Below, in pieces: positions 1-5,384 of a stretch of DNA of 5,643 nucleotides (position 1 is the stretch's first letter; every line of letters starts with the position of its first letter). The stretch spans positions 5,548 to 11,190 of the forward strand of contig MGSR01000106.1 in the NCBI GenBank assembly GCA_001798565.1. Reading direction: 5' to 3'. Below the pieces are notes generated by a model, which saw nothing but the letters and a program-made list of their open reading frames with translations, made no database searches and was not told the DNA's origin. The position numbers and the translations under genes are program-made. This stretch comes from Deltaproteobacteria bacterium RIFCSPLOWO2_12_FULL_60_16 (GTDB lineage: Bacteria; Desulfobacterota; Binatia; UBA9968).

Positions 1-2201
1 CGGAGTCCCTCGAGCCGAAGCCCCCACCGGCGGCGGAAGAGGCGCCGAGGGGCGCGAGAGTCTTAGGGCGCATCGACCTGAAAAAGAGCATAAGGGCGAC
101 GCCGGAGCCGCCCCTCGTGGTTCGGCGCCCGGTCGCGCCTGAGCCAGGCGCCGACCGACCGAAGGGCTTCAAGCCGGCGCCGGCGCCGGCCAGCAAAGAG
201 GGCGCGCCACCGGTCGAGGGAGGGGAGAAACCCGCCAAAGGTGTCAGGCATAAAAAGAGAGTCGTAAAGAAGCAGGACGTTCTGGAATTAAAGGAGCGCG
301 AGCTTCGCTCCGGGCGGGTCCCCAAAAAGAAGCGGGCCCTGCCGGGAAAAGAGCAGAAGAAAACCGAAATCACGGTCCCGAAGGCCAGCAAACGGGTCAT
401 CAGGATATCCGAGGTCATCAGCGTCGGGGATCTCGCCAGGGTCATGGGCGTGAAGGCGGGGGAGGTGATCAAAAAGCTCATGGGTATGGGGATGATGGCG
501 ACGATCAATCAGATGCTCGACGCCGACACCGCCACCCTGATCGCCTCTGAGTTCGACCACCAGGTGGAGAACGTCGCGTTCGATGTCGAGAGCGCCTTGG
601 AAGTCGAGCACCAGGTCGAGGAATCGGAGAGCGCGCAGCAGCCCAGGCCGCCGGTGGTGACGATCATGGGGCACGTCGATCATGGAAAGACTTCGCTGCT
701 CGACGCCATCCGCAGCACCAATGTGACGGCGCAGGAAGCCGGCGGCATCACGCAGCACATCGGGGCCTATTTCGTTCAGGTGGATGGCAAGGGCGTGACC
801 TTCCTGGATACCCCCGGGCACGAGGCGTTCACCGCCATGCGCGCCAGAGGGGCCAAGGTGACCGATATCGTGGTCCTGGTAGTGGCCGCGGATGACGGGG
901 TCATGCCGCAGACCGTGGAGGCGATCAACCACGCCCGGGCCGCCGAGGTACCGATCATCGTGGCTATCAATAAGATCGACAAGGCCGACGCTAACCTGGA
1001 TAGGGTGAAAAAAGGTCTGTCGGAATACGGTCTGGTCTCCGAAGAATGGGGCGGCGACGCGATTTTCGTGCCGGTCTCGGCGAAGACCAAAGAAGGCATC
1101 CCCCATCTGCTCGAAATGCTGCTGCTGCAGGCGGACGTGCTGGAGCTCAAGGCCAATCCCAGTAAACTGGCGCGCGGCACGATCGTCGAGGCGAAGCTGG
1201 ATCGGGGCAGAGGACCTGTAGCCACGGTTCTGGTCCAGGAAGGAACGCTGCGCGTCGGCGATCCGTTCGTCTGCGGCGTTTTTAACGGCAGAGTCCGGGC
1301 GATGATCGACGATCAGGGCCAAAAAATAGATGCAGCGCCGCCGGCCTTCCCGGTGGAGATTCTGGGCCTTCAGGGAGTGCCTCAGGCGGGCGATTCCTTC
1401 GTGGCCCTGACTGATGAGGCCAAGGCCAGACAGGTCGCCGACTACCGGCGCGGCAAGCAGAGGGAATCGGAACTGGTCAAGAGCAGCAAGGTCTCCCTGG
1501 AGGAGCTCTACGCGCAGATCAAGACCGGAGATGTGAAGGAGCTGAGAGTGGTTCTCAAGGCCGACGTGCACGGCTCGGTGGAGGCCTTGACCGAAGCGAT
1601 GAACCGTCTGTCGAGCGAGGAGGTGAAGCTTCGGGTCATTCACGGCTCCGTCGGAGGAATTACCGAGAGCGACGTTCTGCTGGCGGCGGCCTCGAACGCG
1701 ATCGTCATCGGCTTCAACGTGCGGCCTGAAATCAAGGCCGCCAATCTGGCGGCGCAGGAGGGCGTGGATGTCCGGCTGTACACCGTGATCTACGAGACGA
1801 TCGCGGACCTCAAGGCCGCCATGGAGGGGCTGCTCGAGCCGACTTACAAGGAGCAGCTTCACGGGCGGGTGGAGGTGCGGGAGATGTTCAACATCAGCGG
1901 CATCGGGCCCGTTGCCGGCTGCTATGTCACCGACGGGAAGATACAGCGCGGGAGCCTGATCCGGCTTATCAGGGACCAGGTGGTGGTTCACGAGGGCAAG
2001 CTCGGCAGCTTGAGGCGCTTTAAGGACGATGTGCGCGAGGTTACCGCCGGGTACGAATGCGGTCTCGCCATCGAGGGCTTTCAGGATGTCAAGAAAGGCG
2101 ACGTCGTCGAGGCCTACGAGCGCATACCGGTGATCCGGCGCATCACTCCGAGGCCCAGCGGACGCGAGGCGTCCCGAATCTTTGCAGGAGATAAGCGATA
2201 G
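1..2201 (+). CDS. infB: Translation initiation factor IF-2 (5'-truncated by window)
   Basis: IF-2 is the GTPase that places fMet-tRNA on the 30S subunit and promotes 50S joining in the cytoplasm. The reading frame is open from base 3 with no stop, so the true start lies upstream; the GTG at 117 is only an internal codon. Numbering from that GTG, residues 1-90 are a Pro/Ala/Lys-rich, low-complexity N-terminal extension, and about 93-153 are the IF2_N region ([18 protein letters not shown] onward). The GTPase domain follows: G1 GHVDHGKT 185-192, G2-region [10 protein letters not shown] 209-218, G3 DTPGHEAF 231-238, G4 NKID 285-288 and G5 SAK 321-323. Domains II, III and C2 (fMet-tRNA binding) follow to the end. 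The core is complete with no missing catalytic residue. It heads a co-directional cluster with DUF503, rbfA and truB, the usual bacterial arrangement. The pre-117 residues include [10 protein letters not shown], typical of long IF-2 N-termini. Confidence 0.98.
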   Translation, partial: ESLEPKPPPAAEEAPRGARVLGRIDLKKSIRATPEPPLVVRRPVAPEPGADRPKGFKPAPAPASKEGAPPVEGGEKPAKGVRHKKRVVKKQDVLELKERELRSGRVPKKKRALPGKEQKKTEITVPKASKRVIRISEVISVGDLARVMGVKAGEVIKKLMGMGMMATINQMLDADTATLIASEFDHQVENVAFDVESALEVEHQVEESESAQQPRPPVVTIMGHVDHGKTSLLDAIRSTNVTAQEAGGITQHIGAYFVQVDGKGVTFLDTPGHEAFTAMRARGAKVTDIVVLVVAADDGVMPQTVEAINHARAAEVPIIVAINKIDKADANLDRVKKGLSEYGLVSEEWGGDAIFVPVSAKTKEGIPHLLEMLLLQADVLELKANPSKLARGTIVEAKLDRGRGPVATVLVQEGTLRVGDPFVCGVFNGRVRAMIDDQGQKIDAAPPAFPVEILGLQGVPQAGDSFVALTDEAKARQVADYRRGKQRESELVKSSKVSLEELYAQIKTGDVKELRVVLKADVHGSVEALTEAMNRLSSEEVKLRVIHGSVGGITESDVLLAAASNAIVIGFNVRPEIKAANLAAQEGVDVRLYTVIYETIADLKAAMEGLLEPTYKEQLHGRVEVREMFNISGIGPVAGCYVTDGKIQRGSLIRLIRDQVVVHEGKLGSLRRFKDDVREVTAGYECGLAIEGFQDVKKGDVVEAYERIPVIRRITPRPSGREASRIFAGDKR

Positions 2202-2233
2202 GCAGAAAACATCCCGATTTCGCCTCTCCCCCT

Positions 2234-2521
2234 ATGATCGTGGGGGTTCTGAAACTCAGCCTCATTCTTGCCGAGAACCACTCCCTGAAGGGCAAGAGGG
2301 GAGTCCTCAAGAGAATCCAGGCGCGGGTATCCCATCAATTCAATATCTCGGTTGCGGAATGCGGCGACCAGGAGCTGTGGCAGAGCGCGGTGCTGGGTTT
2401 CAGCGTGGTCGGCAGCAGCCGCCAGGTCGTCGAAGCTACGCTCCGGACGGTGGTCGATTTTGTCGACGGTCTCGGCCTTGCCCAGGTGGGGGAATCCGAG
2501 GTGGAGTTTTTCTACTGCTAG
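2234..2521 (+). CDS. ylxP: DUF503 / YlxP-family small protein
   Basis: A 95-residue protein starting MIVGVLKLSL, with the DUF503 hallmarks: an N-terminal beta strand, then HSLKGKRGVLKRI (residues 16-28), a VSHQFNISVAE segment (32-42) and a DQELWQSAVLGFSVV stretch (45-59), ending in an acidic strand EVEFFY. Length and position between infB and rbfA match the family, for example Bacillus subtilis ylxP in the infB-ylxP-rbfA cluster. The biochemical role is not firmly established; the genomic link to ribosome maturation and translation initiation is the best clue. No signal peptide or membrane segment is visible. The ATG lies 32 bp after the infB stop and has only a weak purine stretch upstream, so translation is probably coupled to infB. 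A longer frame overlapping it at 2182-2601 encodes no recognisable family and is a shadow. Confidence 0.93.
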   Translation: MIVGVLKLSLILAENHSLKGKRGVLKRIQARVSHQFNISVAECGDQELWQSAVLGFSVVGSSRQVVEATLRTVVDFVDGLGLAQVGESEVEFFYC

Positions 2522-2534
2522 AAAACAGGCGCAT

Positions 2535-2624
2535 AGCTATCAGCTTTCAGCGTTCAGCTTCTGAGTTGGAAAACTCATCTTTAACTCCGGCTAATTGCTG
2601 ATAGCTGATCGCTGAGGGCTTGAA
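2535..2624. repeat. Inverted heptamer-repeat hairpin upstream of rbfA
   Basis: Three tandem heptamers of form NNTCAGC lie at 2538-2544 (TATCAGC), 2545-2551 (TTTCAGC) and 2552-2558 (GTTCAGC). Three inverted counterparts follow at 2597-2603 (GCTGATA), 2604-2610 (GCTGATC) and 2611-2617 (GCTGAGG). In the best register, 2535-2552 pairs with 2596-2613 at 15 of 18 positions. Between the arms is a perfect 6-bp stem, TGAGTT (2562-2567) with AACTCA (2572-2577), closed by a GGAA tetraloop. The last heptamer contains the rbfA ribosome-binding site. It looks like a short dispersed intergenic repeat (REP/MITE-like), but copy number cannot be seen from one window. It lacks a following T-run, so a classical terminator is unlikely. 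Confidence 0.7.
2614..2618 (+). promoter_or_regulatory. Shine-Dalgarno that decides the rbfA start
   Basis: GAGGG at 2614-2618 sits 10 nt before the ATG at 2629 but only 1 nt before the in-frame TTG at 2620. This favours the ATG. The site is part of the right arm of the heptamer inverted repeat, so it could be partly sequestered when the hairpin forms. Confidence 0.6.
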
Positions 2625-2628
2625 ATTC

Positions 2629-2976
2629 ATGGACTACAAGCGCTCGGACCGTGTAGGCGATCTTCTTTTGGAATTGATTTCCGAGTTGCTGGCGAGGGAA
2701 GTCAGCGACCCGCGCATCGGCTCGGTCACGCTCACCGGGGCGGAGGTAAGCAAGGATCTCCGGCACGCGCGGATCTATTTCCGCCTCCTGGGAGCCGCGG
2801 AGAAGAAGGCCGAGGTGCTGGCGGGGCTGAAGAGCGCCGCCGGCTTTATCCGCGCCAAGGTGGCCAGGGAGCTCAAGCTCCGCTCCGTCCCGACCATTGA
2901 GTTTGTCTACGACGAGAGCCAGGACGAGGCCCAACGGATCGACGAGCTTTTAAACCGGGTTAAAAAAGGAGTTTGA
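2629..2976 (+). CDS. rbfA: 30S ribosome-binding factor A (RbfA)
   Basis: RbfA is a single KH-fold protein that binds the 30S subunit near the 5' end of 16S rRNA and helps late maturation; in E. coli it is cold-shock induced and needed at low temperature. From the ATG at 2629 the product is 115 residues, normal for the family. Visible hallmarks are the opening YKRSDRVGDLLLELISELL helix, DPRIGSVTLT (28-37), VSKDLRHARIYF (40-51), the AGFIR element (71-75), LKLRSVPTIEF (82-92) and the terminal RIDELLNRV helix. A start at TTG 2620 would add three residues but leaves no room for a Shine-Dalgarno. The gene is separated from DUF503 by a repeat hairpin and from truB by a 148-bp palindromic spacer; the DHH phosphoesterase (nrnA) often found between rbfA and truB is absent. 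Confidence 0.96.
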   Translation: MDYKRSDRVGDLLLELISELLAREVSDPRIGSVTLTGAEVSKDLRHARIYFRLLGAAEKKAEVLAGLKSAAGFIRAKVARELKLRSVPTIEFVYDESQDEAQRIDELLNRVKKGV

Positions 2977-2982
2977 TAGGGA

Positions 2983-3104
2983 GACCTCGGGGAGCGTGCC
3001 TTCGGCCGCGGCCGATAGACCAGTGCTTAAACCGAGGCTATTCGGTCCTGCGTCCGCGGCCTCATTCTCGCTCCCCTCGGTCTGCGGGCCGGAATGACGC
3101 TCCC
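2983..3104. repeat. Nested palindrome filling the rbfA-truB spacer
   Basis: Three nested pairings can be read directly. The outer arms are 2983-2996 (GACCTCGGGGAGCG) with 3069-3082 (CGCTCCCCTCGGTC), matching at 12 of 14 positions. The middle arms are 3004-3011 (GGCCGCGG) with 3054-3061 (CCGCGGCC), perfect. The inner arms are 3012-3018 (CCGATAG) with 3038-3045 (CTATTCGG), one bulged T. The outer and middle stems are separated by 7 nt on each side. Two alternative pairings exist: GGGAGCGT (2990-2997) with ACGCTCCC (3097-3104), and ACCGA (3031-3035) with TCGGT (3042-3046). No T-run follows, so it is not an obvious intrinsic terminator. It could be a palindromic intergenic element or a structured truB leader; one window cannot distinguish these. 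Confidence 0.65.
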
Positions 3105-3124
3105 AGGCAGGTATTAACGACGTC

Positions 3125-4045
3125 ATGCAAAGCGGCATCTTGTTAATCGACAAGCCCGAAGGTCCCTCCTCGGCCCAGGTGGTGCAAAGAGTGAAGAGGG
3201 CTCTCAGAGCGAAGAAGGTCGGGCACCTGGGTACTTTGGATCCCTTTGCCTCCGGTCTGCTTCTCTTAGGCATCAACGACGGGACCAAGATCGCGGATCT
3301 GTTTCTGACGGCGCAAAAAACCTACAGCGGCGTCATCACCCTGGGGGTGGAGACGGACACCCAGGATTCGACCGGCAAGATCCTTGAGACGCGAGAGGTC
3401 CCCTCCCTGACAGAGGCGGAGCTCGCCCGGCTCCAGGAAGCCTTCACCGGGACCCTGAGTCAAACTCCCCCTATGTATTCAGCCCTTAAAAAGGGCGGTG
3501 TGCGTCTCTACCGGCTCGCGCGCCAGGGGCGAGATGTGCCTCGCGAGCCGCGGCGGATCCAGATCGAGCGGCTGCGTCTCTCGCTGCCGGGGCCGACGGA
3601 AATGAAAATCGAGGTCGCCTGTTCCAAGGGGACTTACATCCGGACGCTGGCCGCGGATATGGGGAAGTATCTGGGCTGCGGGGCCCACCTGAAAAGTTTG
3701 AGGCGTCTCTCCTGCGGTCTTCTTACCTTGGATCAGGCGCTTCCGGTGAGCGCCGTCGAGGCGCGCGGGGATCAGGAAAAGATCCCGCTCATCTCCCTCA
3801 GCCGGGCGCTCGACTTCCTGCGCGGGCTTCAGCTGAGTAATCCTGTGGTGGCGCGGCTCAGGATGGGCCAGCAGGAGGCGCTCAGCGGCTTGCCTGCTCC
3901 GGAAGGGGGAGAGGGCATGATGCGGCTTCTCGATTCTCAGGACAGTCTGGTGGCGCTGGCCCGGTGGGTTGATGACGCTGCCGGCGGGCGCTGGCGGCTA
4001 TTCCGCGTCTTCGGCTGCTCGGCAAGCCCTCTCGCTTCGTATTGA
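3125..4045 (+). CDS. truB: tRNA pseudouridine(55) synthase TruB
   Basis: TruB isomerises U55 in the T-loop of nearly all elongator tRNAs and acts as a tRNA-folding chaperone in the cytoplasm. The 306-residue product has the family length. Motif I is GHLGTLDPFASGLL, with the catalytic aspartate at D39. KTYSGVITLGVETDTQDSTG (65-84) contains the conserved Tyr67. QTPPMYSALKKGGVRLYRLARQG (113-135), CSKGTYIRTLAADMG (166-180, with the conserved Arg173) and LRRLSCG (192-198) follow. A PUA-like C-terminal domain covers about 229-297. The ATG at 3125 gives the usual SGILLIDKPEGPSS opening; upstream there is only an AGG-rich stretch (about 3105-3111) as a weak ribosome-binding site. The gene normally leads into rpsO and pnp; here it is followed instead by hydratase genes. 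Its stop codon overlaps a candidate promoter. Confidence 0.98.
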   Translation: MQSGILLIDKPEGPSSAQVVQRVKRALRAKKVGHLGTLDPFASGLLLLGINDGTKIADLFLTAQKTYSGVITLGVETDTQDSTGKILETREVPSLTEAELARLQEAFTGTLSQTPPMYSALKKGGVRLYRLARQGRDVPREPRRIQIERLRLSLPGPTEMKIEVACSKGTYIRTLAADMGKYLGCGAHLKSLRRLSCGLLTLDQALPVSAVEARGDQEKIPLISLSRALDFLRGLQLSNPVVARLRMGQQEALSGLPAPEGGEGMMRLLDSQDSLVALARWVDDAAGGRWRLFRVFGCSASPLASY

Positions 4046-4069
4046 CATCGCGGTCTGTCATCGGATAGT
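4042..4069 (+). promoter_or_regulatory. Candidate sigma70-type promoter overlapping the truB stop codon
   Basis: A perfect -35 hexamer, TTGACA (4042-4047), contains the truB TGA stop. Sixteen bases later lies GATAGT (4064-4069), matching the TATAAT consensus at 4 of 6. It stands directly before the hydratase genes and would let them be transcribed apart from the translation-factor cluster. A small stem GATAG-TT-CTATC (4064-4075) overlaps the -10. Prediction from sequence only; the expected start site would be around 4075-4078. Confidence 0.45.
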
Positions 4070-4081
4070 TCTATCTCCAAA

Positions 4082-4088
4082 AGAGGAG
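4082..4088 (+). promoter_or_regulatory. Strong ribosome-binding site of the first hydratase gene
   Basis: AGAGGAG ends 5 nt before the ATG at 4094. It is one of the two strongest Shine-Dalgarno sequences in the window and fixes this start rather than the overlapping ATG at 3969 in another frame. Confidence 0.7.
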
Positions 4089-4093
4089 CCGTT

Positions 4094-4402
4094 ATGGCGA
4101 GAAGGCATCATGACATGGGTGGTCTGCCGGCGGGGCCGGTCGATCAAACCGAGCACGCGCTCTCGGATTGGGAGATACTGGCGGACGCGGTAAACCAGGC
4201 CCTGGGCGAGAAGAAGATCAAGCGCACGGACGAGATGCGCCGGGCGCGCGAGGACATGGACTCCGAGCTGTACCGCGCGCTCAGCTACTACGAACGCTGG
4301 ATCGCCAGCATGGAGACGATTCTGACCGAGAAGAAAATTTTTACCAGCGAGGAGATCGACCGGAAGGTGGCGGCATTCGAGAAAAAGTGGGGGGAGCCGT
4401 AG
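4094..4402 (+). CDS. Nitrile hydratase beta subunit N-terminal half (thiocyanate hydrolase beta-like, scnB-like)
   Basis: The 102-residue product matches the helical N-terminal half of nitrile hydratase beta subunits. It has a HDMGGLPAGPVD opening (6-17), DWEILADAV (25-33), DEMRRARED (46-54, containing the arginine region that in the family contacts the oxidised claw cysteines) and SYYERWIASMETIL (64-77). It then ends in KKWGEP without the SH3-like half. In Thiobacillus thioparus thiocyanate hydrolase, the beta and alpha subunits correspond to the N- and C-terminal halves of nitrile hydratase beta, and the gene order scnB-scnA-scnC is the one seen here. Expected role: part of the active-site wall and subunit interface with the metal-bearing subunit. 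Alternatives: a metallochaperone/activator of the nitrile hydratase accessory type, which is homologous to this half, although the HDMGG start favours a true subunit; or the 5' part of a frameshifted single beta gene. Confidence 0.8.
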   Translation: MARRHHDMGGLPAGPVDQTEHALSDWEILADAVNQALGEKKIKRTDEMRRAREDMDSELYRALSYYERWIASMETILTEKKIFTSEEIDRKVAAFEKKWGEP

Positions 4403-4404
4403 AG

Positions 4405-4692
4405 ATGGAAAGCCCGAGGTTCAAGCCCGGCGAGCGGGTGCGCGTGCGGGCGGAGGATCGCCCCGGCCATATCCGCACGCCGTTCTACGTCCGGGGAAAG
4501 GCCGGCTGGATCGAGCGGGTCTACGGCGATTTTCTGAATCCCGAGGCGCTCGCCTACGGTAAAGACGGGCTGCCTGAAAAAACTCTGTATCTGGTTGGAT
4601 TTGACCAGAAAGAAGTCTGGGGTCAGTACCCGGCCGGCTCGCAAGACAAGCTTTTCGTCGACATCTACGATCACTGGCTGGAGCCGGCATAA
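4405..4692 (+). CDS. Nitrile hydratase beta subunit C-terminal half, SH3-like (thiocyanate hydrolase alpha-like, scnA-like)
   Basis: The 95-residue product begins almost exactly at the SH3-like beta-barrel of nitrile hydratase beta. FKPGERVRVRAEDRPGHIR leads into GHIRTPFYVRGK (21-32), the most conserved motif of the C-terminal half, whose arginines contact the oxidised cysteines in known structures. YLVGFDQKEVWG (62-73) and VDIYDHWLEPA (85-95) are the family's closing strands. The ATG at 4405 is 2 nt past the preceding stop in a different frame, with a GGGGGG-AG purine run at 4389-4396 acting as ribosome-binding site, so translation is probably coupled. The same frame is open further upstream (to 4168), but that extension overlaps the preceding gene and has no family match. 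It corresponds to scnA if the cluster is thiocyanate hydrolase, or to one half of a split or frameshifted nitrile hydratase beta. Confidence 0.8.
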   Translation: MESPRFKPGERVRVRAEDRPGHIRTPFYVRGKAGWIERVYGDFLNPEALAYGKDGLPEKTLYLVGFDQKEVWGQYPAGSQDKLFVDIYDHWLEPA

Positions 4693-4697
4693 TTAAC

Positions 4698-4703
4698 AGG
4701 AGG
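4698..4703 (+). promoter_or_regulatory. Consensus ribosome-binding site of the metal-bearing subunit
   Basis: AGGAGG lies 5 nt before the ATG at 4709. It is a full consensus Shine-Dalgarno and suggests the metal-bearing subunit is made at high level within the operon. Confidence 0.75.
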
Positions 4704-4708
4704 CGTTC

Positions 4709-5353
4709 ATGGGCATGGACCGTTCCGACGTTCATCACGCGGCCGATACGGGCGAGGATCACCCGCATCCCAAGCACGAGCTGGGTTACTACGCCAAGCG
4801 CATCTATGCCATTCGGGACCTTTTGATCGAGAAGGGGGTCCTCACGCAGGACGACATCCAGCGCCAGATCGATTACCAGGAGGCGCGCTCGCCGGCCAAC
4901 GGCGCGCAATTGGTGGCGCGGGCCTGGGTGGACCCGGCGTTCAAGAAGCGGCTGATCGACGATCCCAAGGCCACCTGCGCGGAGATGGGCATCGACGCCA
5001 CCAGCATCAACGAGTTCGTCGTGCTGGAGAATACGGAGAGAGTCCGCCATCTGGTGGTCTGCACGCTCTGCTCCTGCTACCCGAGGCCGATCCTGGGGAG
5101 GCCGCCGGACTGGTACAAGAGCTTGAATTACCGCTCGCGCGCGGTGAACGACCCGCGCGGCGTCATGCGCGAGTTCGGGCAGGAGCTTCCGGACGACGTC
5201 GAGGTCAGGGTGCACGACAGCACCGCGGACATGCGCTATCTGGTCCTGCCGTTGCGCCCCCGCGGAACCGAGGGCATGAGCGAAAAAGAGCTGGCAACAC
5301 TGGTGACGCGCGACAGCATGATTGGCGTAGTCGATCCGCTCGCGCCGCAGTAA
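4709..5353 (+). CDS. Cobalt-type nitrile hydratase alpha-subunit family protein (thiocyanate hydrolase gamma-like, scnC-like)
   Basis: The 214-residue product carries the catalytic metal in this family, which hydrates nitriles to amides or hydrolyses thiocyanate to carbonyl sulfide and ammonia. Residues 1-25 are His/Asp-rich. YYAKRIYAIRDLLIEKGVLTQDDI (27-50) is the family's N-terminal helix, and ARAWVDPAFKKRLIDDP (70-86) follows. The metal claw is C118-T-L-C121-S-C123; threonine after the first cysteine indicates the cobalt type, and in known enzymes C121 and C123 are oxidised to sulfinic and sulfenic acid. The claw is followed by Y124-P125-R126 and then PILGRPPDWYKSLNYRSRAV (127-146). In ordinary cobalt nitrile hydratases the residue at 126 is usually Trp; in thiocyanate hydrolase it is Arg (gamma Arg136, from memory). 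With the split beta genes just upstream, this favours thiocyanate hydrolase or a close relative. No signal peptide is seen, so it is cytoplasmic. M3 (ATG 4715) is an alternative start. Confidence 0.92.
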   Translation: MGMDRSDVHHAADTGEDHPHPKHELGYYAKRIYAIRDLLIEKGVLTQDDIQRQIDYQEARSPANGAQLVARAWVDPAFKKRLIDDPKATCAEMGIDATSINEFVVLENTERVRHLVVCTLCSCYPRPILGRPPDWYKSLNYRSRAVNDPRGVMREFGQELPDDVEVRVHDSTADMRYLVLPLRPRGTEGMSEKELATLVTRDSMIGVVDPLAPQ

Positions 5354-5384
5354 ATTCTGCACGAGCACGGACACCCAGTCGGAC

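Noticed and set aside
288..1991. Long open minus-strand frame opposite infB
   Set aside because: It lies wholly antisense to the conserved IF-2 core, its protein is rich in His/Arg/Asp with no recognisable domain, and long antisense frames are expected in GC-rich genes.
2182..2601. Plus-strand frame overlapping DUF503
   Set aside because: It overlaps DUF503 in another frame and gives a low-complexity Gly/Arg/Ser protein without any family match.
2535..2624. Heptamer array as a CRISPR
   Set aside because: Units are 7 nt, contiguous without spacers, and inverted about a centre, unlike a CRISPR array.
2620..2628. TTG at 2620 as the rbfA start
   Set aside because: Only 1 nt separates it from the GAGGG Shine-Dalgarno; the ATG at 2629 has a 10-nt spacing and gives the usual N-terminus.
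2950..3288. Minus-strand frame covering the rbfA-truB spacer, considered as a gene in the gap
   Set aside because: Its coding span includes the nested palindrome and the conserved truB start region; no motif or ribosome-binding site supports it.
4064..4076. GATAG-TT-CTATC as an intrinsic terminator after truB
   Set aside because: The stem is only 5 bp with a 2-nt loop and no T-run follows; it overlaps a better promoter -10 candidate.
5354..5384. Terminator or small gene between the metal subunit and the radical-SAM gene
   Set aside because: Only 31 nt, with no hairpin, T-run or start codon with a ribosome-binding site.
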